From assembly GCF_016599715.1 (NCBI RefSeq), contig NZ_CP067019.1, positions 2,728,001 to 2,792,000 of the forward strand: DNA of 64,000 nucleotides, read 5' to 3'. The notes under the pieces are model-generated. The model had not been told where the DNA came from, ran no database searches, and saw only the letters and a list, made by a program, of their open reading frames with translations. Below are positions 8,706-17,899 of the stretch, piece after piece. Source of the DNA: Acinetobacter sp. CS-2 (GTDB lineage: Bacteria > Pseudomonadota > Gammaproteobacteria > Pseudomonadales > Moraxellaceae). Numbering within the stretch: the first letter of the stretch is position 1; every line of letters starts with the position of its first letter. The position numbers and the translations under genes are program-made.

Positions 8706-9971
8706 TTAAACAGGCTGCATTTTATGATGCAATGCATCATGAATCGCTTCCACCAGCTGCTGGGCGATTTCCTGTTTCAATGCTTTTTCCAGATCTCGCT
8801 GCTGCATTTGATACTGCTCAGCAAAGAACACAATCATGGCATTTTCATCAGAGGCAAAACCGATGTCAGGACGTGAAACATCATTACAGGCAATCATATC
8901 CAGTTTTTTCGCCACCAGCTTACCCGCTGCATATTCTTCAACATTGCGGGTTTCAGCAGCAAATCCCACCATAAATGGACGTTTTTGTTGCTGGGCAATG
9001 GTTGCCACAATATCCGGATTTTTAATTAAAGCCACATTCAGTTCATCGCCGGCTTTCTTGATTTTATGCTCGGCAATTTCTGCCACGCGGTAATCCGCCA
9101 CCGCCGCCGTGGCAATAAAGATGTCACAGCCTTTATCCAACTGATCCATACTATGTTCCAGCATCTGCATTGCAGACTGTACATTAATACGGCGCACACC
9201 ATTTGGGGTATCCAGACTGACCGGTCCTGCAATCAAAGTGACTTTTGCACCTGCTGCATAACAGGCCGCAGCCAGGGCAAAGCCCATCTTGCCGGTACTA
9301 TGGTTAGAAATATAACGGACTGGATCAATCGCTTCACGTGTAGGTCCTGCTGTGATCACTACATGTTTACCGGCCAGCATGCCAAACTTTTCTGCAATCG
9401 CACGCTGAGCCTTGTGGAAGTACTCGGTGACTTGTCGCGCTAAATCTTCCGGTGCAGGCATACGTCCCAAACCGACATCGCCACAGGCCTGTGATCCGGC
9501 ATCCGGCATAATCACATGCACGCCATCTTCCACCAGGGTATTTAAATTGCGCTGTGTGGCTTTGGCTGCCCACATTTGCTGGTTCATGGCCGGGGCTACC
9601 CAAACCGGTGCTTTGGTTGCCAGATATAAAGTACTGAGTAAATCATCAGCCAAACCTGTCGCAAACTTTGCCAACGTGTCACAAGTTGCCGGGGCAACCA
9701 GCAGTAAGTCAGCCCAACGCGCCAATTCGATATGGCCCATGCCGGCTTCGGCTTCAGGATTGAGTAATTCAGTATGTACCGGATTTCCAGACAAGGCCTG
9801 GAATGTTAGCGGGGTAATAAAAGCTTGTGCCCCCTGCGTCATCACCACACGGACATTAAAGCCCGCATCTTTTAAACGACGGACCAAAATGGCACTTTTA
9901 TATGCCGCAATACCACCAGTTACCGCTAAAACAATGTTTTTATTTGGAATCACACTCAAATCGAAGCTCAC
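8706..9971 (-). CDS. coaBC: Bifunctional phosphopantothenoylcysteine decarboxylase / phosphopantothenate-cysteine ligase
   Basis: CoaBC carries out two consecutive steps of coenzyme A synthesis in the cytosol. The N-terminal CoaC flavoprotein domain (about 1-190) shows VTGGIAAYKS, the active-site histidine in GMGHIELARW, the PAMNQQMW motif and the substrate clamp GSQACGDVGLGRM. The C-terminal CoaB domain (about 195-400) begins VITAGPTREAIDPVRYISN and contains the ligase stretch ALIKNPDIVA. The length of 421 aa is slightly over the usual 400-410. It diverges from radC across a 112-bp spacer. Confidence 0.97.
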   Translation of the reverse strand: MSFDLSVIPNKNIVLAVTGGIAAYKSAILVRRLKDAGFNVRVVMTQGAQAFITPLTFQALSGNPVHTELLNPEAEAGMGHIELARWADLLLVAPATCDTLAKFATGLADDLLSTLYLATKAPVWVAPAMNQQMWAAKATQRNLNTLVEDGVHVIMPDAGSQACGDVGLGRMPAPEDLARQVTEYFHKAQRAIAEKFGMLAGKHVVITAGPTREAIDPVRYISNHSTGKMGFALAAACYAAGAKVTLIAGPVSLDTPNGVRRINVQSAMQMLEHSMDQLDKGCDIFIATAAVADYRVAEIAEHKIKKAGDELNVALIKNPDIVATIAQQQKRPFMVGFAAETRNVEEYAAGKLVAKKLDMIACNDVSRPDIGFASDENAMIVFFAEQYQMQQRDLEKALKQEIAQQLVEAIHDALHHKMQPV

Positions 9972-10083
9972 GAACAGGCTACCTTTCTGTTGCAGTGGCG
10001 CTCACAATAGCATTAAATAAAGTCATCCCCAAGTCGGCAACTTGGTTAATAATCATTACTAATAACAAAAAAGTCTAAAAACA

Positions 10084-10767
10084 ATGAATTTATCGATTAA
10101 ACACTGGCCTGAACAGGAACGTCCACGTGAAAGGCTGATTCAACAAGGTGCTGCCAGTCTGTCAGATGCGGAACTGCTGGCCATCTTTTTACGCTCCGGT
10201 TCCAAGCAACATTCTGCCGTGGAACTATCCCGCCTGTTATTGCAGCATTTTGGTGGGCTGAACTCTATTTTGGATGCCGAGCTTCAGGATTTAAGCCAGT
10301 TTCATGGTATCGGGGTAAGCAAATATGCCCAACTGATTGCAGTGAAGGAATTGGGACGACGCTATATTTCCACCCATTTGCAGCAGGAAAAAATAGAATT
10401 AAGCAATTCAAAAATACTCCTGGATTTTTTGAAATTCGAATTACTGGGTGAAATGCAGGAAGTTTTTGCGGTACTTTGCCTTGATGCGCATTTAAGAAAA
10501 ATTAGCTTTAAAAAAATGTTCTATGGTTCGCTTAATTCGTGTGAAATTTCTACAAATCAATTGCTGCGCTATGCGATCCATCAACATGCCAGTAGTATCG
10601 TGATTGCACACAATCATCCTTTGGGAATAGCTCAGCCTTCCCGTGCCGACATTGAGCTTACCCGGCGTATTCTAACAGCCTGTCAATTATTGGAAATCAA
10701 GCTGATTGACCATTGTATCGTGTCACCAGAAGGAACCTGCTCATTGGCTGAACTGGGGCTGATTTAA
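10084..10767 (+). CDS. radC: RadC family JAB-domain protein
   Basis: This 227-aa protein has the N-terminal RadC helix-hairpin-helix region (RERLIQQGAASLSDAELLAI) and the C-terminal MPN/JAB metal-binding domain, with HNHPLGIAQPSRAD carrying the two histidines and the aspartate. RadC was named for DNA repair, but the biochemical role of the family is still not settled. It diverges from coaBC, the common arrangement in gammaproteobacteria. The ATG at 10084 gives the family N-terminus (LSIKHWPEQERPRE). Confidence 0.95.
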   Translation: MNLSIKHWPEQERPRERLIQQGAASLSDAELLAIFLRSGSKQHSAVELSRLLLQHFGGLNSILDAELQDLSQFHGIGVSKYAQLIAVKELGRRYISTHLQQEKIELSNSKILLDFLKFELLGEMQEVFAVLCLDAHLRKISFKKMFYGSLNSCEISTNQLLRYAIHQHASSIVIAHNHPLGIAQPSRADIELTRRILTACQLLEIKLIDHCIVSPEGTCSLAELGLI

Positions 10768-10849
10768 ACGCAACAATTATGCTGGCAAATATTGACAAAA
10801 GACCTGCTAACACTGAAGATCAACAAAAAATTTTGCTGATACTAATAAC

Positions 10850-11761
10850 ATGATTGTTCGTGATCAACCTAGTGTATTCAAGCTGCTCTTTTCCTGGCGC
10901 GGAACCATCCTGCCCAAGGTTTTGCCGCCTTTAGGTGTAGTCATGCTGATCTCCTCAGTGATTGGCGGTCTGTCCTATATTGGTTACTTTCATTTTCCGG
11001 AACTTCCACTGGTAGGCTTTACCTTAATTGGGGTGGTGCTATCGATTTTTCTCGGCTTTAAAAACACCGCCTGTTATGACCGCTGGTGGGAGGCCCGTAA
11101 ACTTTGGGGTATGTTGATTGCCAATGCCCGGCATTTTGACCGTGATTGTCGCATGCTCAGCCAAGGACGTCGTGAACGCATTATTCAGCACGTGATTGTG
11201 TTTGCCAATGTACTGCGTGACCGTTTGCGTCACCAGACAGCTAATCCTAAGGCACTAGTAGAAACCAGCGGCATGAGCCAACAGGCTATAACCCAGCTTT
11301 ACCAGCAGGCCAATGCACCGCAATACACCTTGAGCCTGATTCAATGGGAATTGATGCAGGCGCTGAAAGAAGGTGAAATTTCCGACATTATTTATACTCA
11401 AATGAACCAGCATGTGGCTGAACTGAGTCGGGTTCAAACCGGTTGTGACCGTATTGCCACCACCCCTTTACCTTTTGCCTATTCGGTGCTGCTGAATCGT
11501 ACCGTGTATTTTTTCTGTTTTATGCTACCGTTTAGCCTGGGTTCAACCTTGGGTTTGGCGACGCCTTTAATGGTCGGTATTTTGGCCTACACTTTTCTGG
11601 GTCTGGATGCTTTAAGTTCAGAAATCGAAGAACCGTTTGGTACCCAAAGCAATGACCTGCCCTTAGATTCATTGGTACGCACCATCGAAATTGAATTATT
11701 GAGCACCTTAGGTAAGCCAACCCCGCCACCTATTCAGGCACAAGATAATAATCTGCTTTAA
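10850..11761 (+). CDS. Bestrophin family membrane channel protein
   Basis: This 303-aa inner-membrane protein matches bacterial bestrophins, which are pentameric ion channels. The family signature is FLGFKNTACYDRWWEARKLW at about residues 65-85. Hydrophobic segments lie near residues 23-45, 52-68 and 215-250, and the C-terminal loop carries GLDALSSEIEEPFGT, a conserved family stretch. It lies 82 bp after radC and may be co-transcribed. Substrate and physiological role cannot be read from sequence. Confidence 0.9.
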   Translation: MIVRDQPSVFKLLFSWRGTILPKVLPPLGVVMLISSVIGGLSYIGYFHFPELPLVGFTLIGVVLSIFLGFKNTACYDRWWEARKLWGMLIANARHFDRDCRMLSQGRRERIIQHVIVFANVLRDRLRHQTANPKALVETSGMSQQAITQLYQQANAPQYTLSLIQWELMQALKEGEISDIIYTQMNQHVAELSRVQTGCDRIATTPLPFAYSVLLNRTVYFFCFMLPFSLGSTLGLATPLMVGILAYTFLGLDALSSEIEEPFGTQSNDLPLDSLVRTIEIELLSTLGKPTPPPIQAQDNNLL

Positions 11762-11765
11762 TTTA

Positions 11766-11850
11766 TGACCTCTCCTTTACGAAGCTGTGCTTCTCATCTC
11801 CTTAAAGGAGAGGGAACTCCTTTTCCCTTTGGGATGAGGAACATTGTTCT
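11766..11850. repeat. Palindromic CTCTCCTT-type intergenic repeat
   Basis: The region between the bestrophin gene and rnm holds CTCTCCTTT and its inverse AAAGGAGAG, plus further CTCCTT/AAGGGA blocks. It resembles a dispersed intergenic repeat and could fold into a hairpin between the convergent genes. No typical T-run follows. Confidence 0.4.
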
Positions 11851-11880
11851 GCAAGGGAATGAGGACATAACTAAACATAA

Positions 11881-12732
11881 CTAAACAAAACTCTCCCAAA
11901 CCCCTACCTGTCCTTCCTTAACGCGCGGAATATTGCCCAGCTTGATCCACGGCATATTGTCACCATGAAAATCACTGCCCACAGAGACCTTAAGCCCAAA
12001 CTGTTCAATCATCCGATCGACCATCTGCCGGGTTGAAGCCGGCTCAATCGCAGGTGGAAGCTCCACGGCATCCCCACCAAACTTTGAAAAAATTTCAATC
12101 AGATAACGGATATTAGTTGCTGATAAATCATATTTTGTCGGATGCGCCAGCACAGCGAAACCTTGACTCTCATGAATCACCTGAATAGTTTCTTCTAAGC
12201 CCAAGCCATCAAATTTCACATAGGCCTTTTTGCCTTCTTTAATATATTTATCAAAGGCCTGTTGGGGTCGACTCACATAACCTTTTTCTACCAAAGTTTT
12301 CGCAATATGCGTTCGGGTAATCCGGTCTGCAACACCCTCCACTTTGGCAATCACCTCGGCATAAATATCCTCACCAATCAACGGAACCAGCAAATCACAA
12401 ATCTGTTTGGCACGAATTGCACGAATCTGTTTTTGCTGCTCCAGTAAGGCAAGTAACGGTTCTGGGTTTTGCATATTCAATGCAACCACATGTACAGCAT
12501 AGTTTTTTTTCGTTGCCGGACGCGACCATTGGCTGGAAATTTCCACACCGGAAATAATGTTCAATGGTAAATCCTGTGCAATATTTTCAGCTAATTTTAA
12601 GCCATCCATGCTATCGTGGTCCGTCAGCGCAAGGGTATGAATGCCTTTTTCCACGGCTGCATGCACAAGTTGTTCTGGAGACAAAGTTCCATCAGAAATA
12701 TTACTATGTGTATGTAAATCTACGCCTTGCAT
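11881..12732 (-). CDS. rnm: PHP-domain RNase AM / 3',5'-nucleoside bisphosphate phosphatase (YciV/TrpH)
   Basis: The protein opens with the PHP phosphoesterase motif DLHTHSNISDGTLSPEQL, followed by ALTDHDSMDGL, and ends with further metal ligands in VLAHPTKYDL and VSVGSDFHGDN. This is the pattern of YciV (RNase AM), a Mn-dependent 5'-3' exonuclease that matures the 5' ends of rRNAs and degrades pAp-like nucleotides. The start is ATG 12732 (a GTG lies just before it). It diverges from yciB with only 45 bp between the start codons, so the promoters must overlap. Confidence 0.9.
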   Translation of the reverse strand: MQGVDLHTHSNISDGTLSPEQLVHAAVEKGIHTLALTDHDSMDGLKLAENIAQDLPLNIISGVEISSQWSRPATKKNYAVHVVALNMQNPEPLLALLEQQKQIRAIRAKQICDLLVPLIGEDIYAEVIAKVEGVADRITRTHIAKTLVEKGYVSRPQQAFDKYIKEGKKAYVKFDGLGLEETIQVIHESQGFAVLAHPTKYDLSATNIRYLIEIFSKFGGDAVELPPAIEPASTRQMVDRMIEQFGLKVSVGSDFHGDNMPWIKLGNIPRVKEGQVGVWESFV

Positions 12733-12777
12733 CACTTATACTATGTCATTTATTTGATCAGATTTAGATACTCTAAC

Positions 12778-13392
12778 ATGAAAGCACTTTTAGACTTTGT
12801 GCCACTCATTATTTTCTTTTATTTATATAAAACTGTTGATCCAAAAGATACCGAGCATCCGCTATTACATTTGATCGGCTCAGCGGGAGGTATTGATAAT
12901 AATAACATTTTGGTGGCTACCGCAGGTCTGATCATCTCAATGCTGGTGGTGTATGGCATCTTATTTGTCAGCCAGAAATTCCGCCTGGATAAACAGCAAT
13001 GGATTGTGCTGTTTATGACGGTCATTTTTGGTGGTATCACCTTAATGCTGAGCGATGATTTTTATATCCGTTTGAAAGCAGCGCTTTTAAATATCGTTTT
13101 TGCGGGTGCCTTCCTGCTTTCACCTTATTTTACCAAAGATAAGAAACCTTTGATTCAGCGTTTATTTGGTCCCATCTTTAATTTAACCGCCCAAGGCTGG
13201 AAAAATTTAAACTTTGCCTGGGCCGGCATGTTCGCGTTCATGTCATTCCTGCATGTTTTTTTCGCTTTTCTATTTGCGGGCGGAAAATATTGGGGCGAAT
13301 TTACCGCATTTGGTGACATGATTGTGATGTTTTCCTTTATCATTGTTCAGTTTATTGTCTTGCGCAAATATTTTAAGTCGCCTGAAGCATAA
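12778..13392 (+). CDS. yciB: Septation protein A / inner-membrane protein YciB
   Basis: This 204-aa integral membrane protein starts MKALLDFVPLIIFFYLYKTVD, the conserved family opening, which fixes the start at 12778 rather than any upstream codon. About five hydrophobic helices follow. The YciB family is linked to cell-envelope integrity and septation. It leads the operon yciB-yciI-hypothetical, and possibly mnmC, and diverges from rnm. Confidence 0.95.
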   Translation: MKALLDFVPLIIFFYLYKTVDPKDTEHPLLHLIGSAGGIDNNNILVATAGLIISMLVVYGILFVSQKFRLDKQQWIVLFMTVIFGGITLMLSDDFYIRLKAALLNIVFAGAFLLSPYFTKDKKPLIQRLFGPIFNLTAQGWKNLNFAWAGMFAFMSFLHVFFAFLFAGGKYWGEFTAFGDMIVMFSFIIVQFIVLRKYFKSPEA

Positions 13393-13418
13393 TTCAGGTC
13401 AACTGATCGAGAAAGAAT

Positions 13419-13721
13419 ATGCCTTTATTCGTCGTAACGTGTACCGATAACGAGGGTACAGTCGAAAAACGTCTAGCTACACGTCCAAAACATTTGGAAC
13501 GTCTGCAAAAATTAAATGATGAGGGTCGTTTAATTGTGGCAGGTGCCATGCCTAAAGATCCCGGCAATCCACAGGCAGGTTTTTATGGCAGCACGATTAT
13601 TGTTGACTTTGAAAACCGCGAATCCCTGGATGCATGGCTACAAGATGAACCTTTCTTAAAAGAAGGCGTCTATGCTCATATTGATGTGAAACTTTTTAAT
13701 AAAGCTTTCCCTCAAGGATAA
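13419..13721 (+). CDS. yciI: YciI family protein
   Basis: This 100-aa protein has the ferredoxin-like alpha/beta YciI fold. The pattern RPKHLERLQKLNDEGRLIVA, then GAMPKDP and a GFYGSTIIVDF strand, is typical. YciI proteins resemble muconolactone isomerase-like and dehydrochlorinase-like domains, but their cellular reaction is not established. It lies 26 bp after yciB and 4 bp before the next gene, so the three are co-transcribed. Confidence 0.92.
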   Translation: MPLFVVTCTDNEGTVEKRLATRPKHLERLQKLNDEGRLIVAGAMPKDPGNPQAGFYGSTIIVDFENRESLDAWLQDEPFLKEGVYAHIDVKLFNKAFPQG

Positions 13722-13725
13722 AATC

Positions 13726-14232
13726 ATGCGTGTTGTAGTTTCAAGCTTATTGGGTTTCTCTTTAATCTGTTCAACAGCTTGGGCGGTGGAATCTGCTCCT
13801 GCTCCGACACCTGCTGTAGCCCCTGCTGCTCAAGCAACGACTGCAACACCTCCACCACAAACTTTAGCTGCAAATAAGCCGGGTACTGTTCCTGCTACTA
13901 AGCTGGATGCCAATGGTTTACCTTTGGAGGCCAAACCTCTGACTGCAGAACAAATTGCCAAGAATAAAGCAGTGCAAGATGCCAAAGTGAAGGCACTGGT
14001 TAAAGATCAGGCCACTCGCTTACAGCAATTGGAAAAAGCCAATTTAGATGCCTTGTCACAAAACCAGGAACTGCAATTGAAAAACGATAGTTTGGGCGTT
14101 CAGGTGCAGGTGTTGCAAAGCGAACGTAGTGCCCAGATGTTTTTATATGGTGCAGCGACGATTGCCGTCGGCGTGTTGCTGGGCTTCCTGATTGCCAGTT
14201 ATGTCTATACCAAACGTCGTCGTCAGTGGTAA
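13726..14232 (+). CDS. Secreted Pro/Ala-rich coiled-coil protein with C-terminal membrane anchor
   Basis: This 168-aa protein is of unknown function. A signal peptide (about 1-20, ending AWA) is followed by a proline/alanine/threonine-rich linker (about 25-65), a charged coiled coil (about 75-130, many K/Q/L heptads) and one transmembrane helix (MFLYGAATIAVGVLLGFLIA) with a basic cytoplasmic tail YTKRRRQW. The C-terminal layout resembles that of SH3-domain YgiM proteins, but no SH3 domain is present. It starts 4 bp after yciI and belongs to that operon; an envelope role is plausible from the company of yciB. Confidence 0.75.
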   Translation: MRVVVSSLLGFSLICSTAWAVESAPAPTPAVAPAAQATTATPPPQTLAANKPGTVPATKLDANGLPLEAKPLTAEQIAKNKAVQDAKVKALVKDQATRLQQLEKANLDALSQNQELQLKNDSLGVQVQVLQSERSAQMFLYGAATIAVGVLLGFLIASYVYTKRRRQW

Positions 14233-14288
14233 TGACGATGTTTACTGCTTCATTTAGTTTTACAGCTTGATTTAAAGGTTATTTAGGT

Positions 14289-16187
14289 TTGTCTCATCCT
14301 ATTCAAACTGCCGATCTGGATTGGCAACACGTCGATGGAATTGATGTTCCCGTTTCCAAACAATTTGGCGATGTCTATTTCTCTAAAGATAATGGCCTGC
14401 TTGAAACACGGCATGTGTTTTTAAATGGCAATGATTTATCGACCCGCCTGGCCAAGCTGAATGACTTCGAATATTTCTGTGTCGGTGAAACCGGGTTTGG
14501 CACCGGTTTAAATATTCTGGCCTTATGGCAACTCTGGCAACAGGTTCGCCCGGATAATCAAAGCCATCTGCATGCCATATCTGTAGAAAAATTTCCACTC
14601 ACCAAAGCTGACCTGATTCGTGCCTTAAATGCATGGCCGGAACTGAAACCTTTAGCTGATCAACTGATTGCACAGTACCCAATGCCGATAGCAGGCTGTC
14701 ATCGTTTATCCTTTCCAGATGAGCGTTTTAGCCTAGATTTATGGCTAGGCGATGCCCATGATGTCTTTCCCGTGATGGAGAAAACAGCAACAGTCAACGC
14801 ATGGTTTCTGGATGGCTTTGCCCCATCTTGCAATCCGGATATGTGGGAAGAAAATGTTCTCAACAACATCGTGCGTTTATCCGGTTTCGACAGCACTTTT
14901 GCTTCGTTCAGTGTGGCTGGTGTACTGAAACGTGGCTTAAAAAATCACGGTATTTCCATTACACGTCCGCGTGGTTTTGGACATAAACGTGAGATGCTCA
15001 AAGCCATCTGGAATGCACCTGAACAACAATCTGAATCTTGCAATGATTTAAATTCCACTGAAAAACAAACTGAACTAAGCACTGCGATTTTTAAACAGCG
15101 CCAGATTGCGATTATTGGCGCAGGAATCGCAGGTTTAAGCTGTGCCTGGGCATTTGCTCAGCGTGGCCATCAAGTTACGATTTACGATCAGACATCACCC
15201 CTTTCCGGTGGCTCTGGTAATCCACTGGCCTTGCTGAATCCCAAACTTTGTCCGATTGAACAAAGTGCAGATCATTTAATGACTCTGGCCTGGCAGCATG
15301 CCATAAATCATTATGCAAAATTTAAAGCATTTCGCCCGATTCAAGTCAGCCAGTTAGCACTGAAAAATCCTGAAGTCTTATTAGGTTTGGCCGATGAATA
15401 TCCGATAGAGATTGTTGCGATACAAGCAGCCGATCAACAAGAGATTGAAACTGATTTTCCAAGCTTAAACTTACTCGAAGCAGGTGCTGTTTCACCGCAT
15501 CAACTGCGTGCTGAAATTTTGACACATGCTCAGATTGATTATCAGCAAGCCAAAATCACGAGCATCCAACAACATGACAAAGTTAAACTCTTTGCCGAAG
15601 AAAATTTATTAGGTGAGTTTGATCATGTAATTGTGTGTACTGCACGTGAAACAGCACAATTCTTTGAAAATTTTCCAATGCTTAAACCGATTCGCGGACA
15701 AGTCAGTTGGGTAAACAATAAAAATCATCCCCTTAGCCAAGACACAGCATACAGCTACGGTGGTTACTGTATGCAGCTCGATGATGAGCATTTAATTCTC
15801 GGTGCATCCTTCTATCCAAACCGTGATGATGCTGAAATTCTGTTAGAAGATCATGTGCATAACTACGATCTTATCCACAGTGTTTTTCCAACTTATGCAC
15901 AATCATTAAACGATGTGCATACTTGGCAAGGTCGTGCTTCAGTACGTGCTCAGAGCCAAGACTATTTTCCATTACTGGGAAAAATGAAAGCGAATGAGGA
16001 AATTTATAGCTTTGCCGGCCTAGGTTCGAAAGGCTTTTTATTTGCGCCACTGTGCAGTGAAATATTAGCAGCGCAAATCTTAGGGGAAGCCTGCCCTGTG
16101 CCTGCGAACTTGGTCAAAAAATTGAACGCGACACGTTTTCAGAAGAAAGTAAAATCCAAGAAACCATATTTTAAGCCTCAGGTCTAA
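14289..16187 (+). CDS. mnmC: Bifunctional tRNA mnm5s2U34 methyltransferase / FAD-dependent oxidoreductase
   Basis: MnmC completes mnm5s2U at the wobble position of tRNA. The N-terminal MnmD half (about 1-240) has the SAM motif GETGFGTGLNIL and the family stretch WFLDGFAPSCNPDMW. The C-terminal half begins with the FAD dinucleotide fold IAIIGAGIAGLSCAWAFAQRG (about 275) and ends with RASVRAQSQDYFPLLG and the GLGSKGFLFAPL FAD-contact region. The length of 632 aa is normal. The start is TTG at 14289, since no ATG is suitably placed and the family N-terminus begins here. Confidence 0.95.
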   Translation: MSHPIQTADLDWQHVDGIDVPVSKQFGDVYFSKDNGLLETRHVFLNGNDLSTRLAKLNDFEYFCVGETGFGTGLNILALWQLWQQVRPDNQSHLHAISVEKFPLTKADLIRALNAWPELKPLADQLIAQYPMPIAGCHRLSFPDERFSLDLWLGDAHDVFPVMEKTATVNAWFLDGFAPSCNPDMWEENVLNNIVRLSGFDSTFASFSVAGVLKRGLKNHGISITRPRGFGHKREMLKAIWNAPEQQSESCNDLNSTEKQTELSTAIFKQRQIAIIGAGIAGLSCAWAFAQRGHQVTIYDQTSPLSGGSGNPLALLNPKLCPIEQSADHLMTLAWQHAINHYAKFKAFRPIQVSQLALKNPEVLLGLADEYPIEIVAIQAADQQEIETDFPSLNLLEAGAVSPHQLRAEILTHAQIDYQQAKITSIQQHDKVKLFAEENLLGEFDHVIVCTARETAQFFENFPMLKPIRGQVSWVNNKNHPLSQDTAYSYGGYCMQLDDEHLILGASFYPNRDDAEILLEDHVHNYDLIHSVFPTYAQSLNDVHTWQGRASVRAQSQDYFPLLGKMKANEEIYSFAGLGSKGFLFAPLCSEILAAQILGEACPVPANLVKKLNATRFQKKVKSKKPYFKPQV

Positions 16188-16306
16188 TCCTGCAGCCTTT
16201 TAAAAAGGGAGGCGTTTCCTTCTGCTGAGCAGATTGTAAAGCACTACTTTTAAAATTCTGTACAAATAAGGGTTAGGGAGAGCATTCTTTTATTCAATCA
16301 TTACCA

Positions 16307-16338
16307 ATAAAAAAGCGCCTTTCGGCGCTTCTTTTTTT
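16307..16338. terminator. Bidirectional terminator between mnmC and the rhodanese gene
   Basis: AAAAAAGCGCC TTTC GGCGCTTCTTTTTTT has A- and T-tracts on both sides of the stem and serves both convergent genes. Confidence 0.85.
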
Positions 16339-16350
16339 GCAGCTGCAAAT

Positions 16351-16665
16351 TTATGCACCCTGCTCCAGTGCTAAGCCAGCATCGCGTGCTGCACGCGTAC
16401 CACCCATTAACACCACATATTCACGTGAGCTATCCAAGCTTTCCAACTTTTCAGCCGCACGTGGCGCTTTACTGCCACCACCGCATAAAATGTAAATAGG
16501 CTGATCCGACTCCACCTGAGTTAAGCTGTCTGCACTTAAGCCATTAATGGGCTGGTTAACAGCACCTTTCACATGACCTTCAGCAAAGGCTTTTGTATCA
16601 CGAACATCCCAGATAATTGCATTTTCTGGGAACTCAAATGTTGTAATTTCTTGTTTACGGATCAT
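16351..16665 (-). CDS. Rhodanese-like sulfurtransferase domain protein
   Basis: This single-domain rhodanese has 104 aa. The start ATG at 16665 follows a strong ribosome site (AAAGGAGTGCGCA). The fold is visible in AIIWDVRDTKAFAEGHVKGAVNQPI. The active-site loop reads YILCGGGSKAPRAAEKL, with the persulfide cysteine in LCGGGSK. Such proteins move sulfane sulfur to thiols or cyanide, but the acceptor is unknown. It diverges from yajQ with a 92-bp spacer. Confidence 0.88.
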   Translation of the reverse strand: MIRKQEITTFEFPENAIIWDVRDTKAFAEGHVKGAVNQPINGLSADSLTQVESDQPIYILCGGGSKAPRAAEKLESLDSSREYVVLMGGTRAARDAGLALEQGA

Positions 16666-16757
16666 TGCGCACTCCTTTGATGTAAAACAACACTTGGCAA
16701 ATGAAGAAAACATCCCTAGCATCTCAGATATTCTTTCCCTTTGTAAAGGTCTAAACC

Positions 16758-17246
16758 ATGCCTTCTTTCGATATTGTATCTGAATTAGAAATTTTTGAAG
16801 TAAATCATGCTGTTCAAAACACGCAAAAAGAGATTGCAACCCGTTTTGACTTCCGCGGACAAGACGTTTCTATTGAACTGAATGAAAAAAACAAGGAAAT
16901 CAAGATTTCGACTGAAAGCGATTTCCAATGTGAACAAGTCTACAGCATGCTGGAAAATCATTTCTTCAAACGTAAAGTGGATATTCAGGCGCTTGATCCG
17001 CAAAAAATGACCGCTTCTGGCAAAAACGTGATTCAGGTAATCAAGCTTAAAGATGGACTTGACTCTGATACCGCAAAAAAAATTAATAAAGCCATTAAAG
17101 AAAGTGGCATCAAAGTGCAATCATCCATTCAAGGTGACAAAATTCGTGTAACGGATAAAAAACGCGATACTTTGCAACAAGTGATGGCATTTTTAAAAGA
17201 ACAACAATTTGGTGTGCCTTTGCAGTTTAACAACTTTAAAGACTAA
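16758..17246 (+). CDS. yajQ: YajQ family nucleotide (c-di-GMP)-binding protein
   Basis: This 162-aa protein opens with MPSFDIVSELEIFEVNHAVQ and continues NTQKEIATRFDFRG, the clear family signature. YajQ has two ferredoxin-like domains. In Xanthomonas and Pseudomonas the homologue binds cyclic di-GMP and modulates a transcription regulator; elsewhere its function is less certain. The ribosome site AAAGG precedes the ATG. A DUF4442 gene follows 32 bp later in the same direction. Confidence 0.95.
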   Translation: MPSFDIVSELEIFEVNHAVQNTQKEIATRFDFRGQDVSIELNEKNKEIKISTESDFQCEQVYSMLENHFFKRKVDIQALDPQKMTASGKNVIQVIKLKDGLDSDTAKKINKAIKESGIKVQSSIQGDKIRVTDKKRDTLQQVMAFLKEQQFGVPLQFNNFKD

Positions 17247-17278
17247 GGCATTGCTGCCATAACACGTCGAGGACTTCC

Positions 17279-17779
17279 ATGACACCGACCAATCGCTTAT
17301 CGAAACTGGTAAAAGCTACTGCTAAATTACCTAAAGCTATCCGCAATAGACTGTGGAGCAAAGTGTTTGGTCGGGTCGTGCCGATGGTGGGTAGTGCGCA
17401 AATCCACTACCTTGAAGTCAGCCACAGCAAAGTGGTGGTCAAGATTGAAAACCACCGTGCCATGCAAAACCATATTGGTCAGGTTCATGCCTGTGCCATG
17501 GCACTGATTGCGGAAACTGCCACAGGTTTTGTCACCGGGATGAATGTTCCGGACTCCTGCATTGTACTGATCAAAAGCTTAAAAATTGATTTTAAACGTC
17601 CAACCCAAGGTGCAATGATTGCCACCGCAACCTTGACGGATGAGCAGCAGAAATTAATGCAAGGCTCTGAAAAAGGCGAAACGCTAGTTAGTGTTCAGGT
17701 AACGGATGAATCCGGTGAAGAGCCGATTAAATGTGAAATGCTCTGGGCCTGGGTATCAAAGTCGCAGTTAAAGAACTAA
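17279..17779 (+). CDS. DUF4442 hotdog-fold protein
   Basis: This 166-aa protein of the PaaI/YiiD-like hotdog superfamily is usually labelled DUF4442. The stretch VVVKIENHRAMQNHIGQVHA followed by CAMALIAETATGFV is the hotdog helix and its entry; the following strands contain KSLKIDFKRPTQGAM. A thioesterase-like activity on an acyl thioester is plausible but unproved for this group. It follows yajQ closely and is convergent with the acyl-CoA thioesterase gene. Confidence 0.85.
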   Translation: MTPTNRLSKLVKATAKLPKAIRNRLWSKVFGRVVPMVGSAQIHYLEVSHSKVVVKIENHRAMQNHIGQVHACAMALIAETATGFVTGMNVPDSCIVLIKSLKIDFKRPTQGAMIATATLTDEQQKLMQGSEKGETLVSVQVTDESGEEPIKCEMLWAWVSKSQLKN

Positions 17780-17857
17780 TGTCATTTCCATCCTGATCGC
17801 ATATCTGAAAATGAATCATTTTAAATGCCATGAAAGGCTCTGATAAAAATTAAACTG

Positions 17858-17890
17858 ATAAAAAAACCCAATCTTGATTGGGTTTTTTTA
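17858..17890. terminator. Bidirectional terminator between the two hotdog genes
   Basis: AAAAAAACCCAATC and GATTGGGTTTTTTT form a symmetric hairpin between the convergent genes. Confidence 0.88.
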
Positions 17891-17899
17891 CGGTTGGAA

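Noticed and set aside
9412..10020. 202-codon plus-strand ORF
   Set aside because: It is antisense to coaBC, which has clear family motifs; the antisense protein has none.
12727..12777. Upstream start for yciB (MHHLYYVIYL)
   Set aside because: It overlaps the rnm start region and adds residues not seen in the family, which begins MKALLDF.
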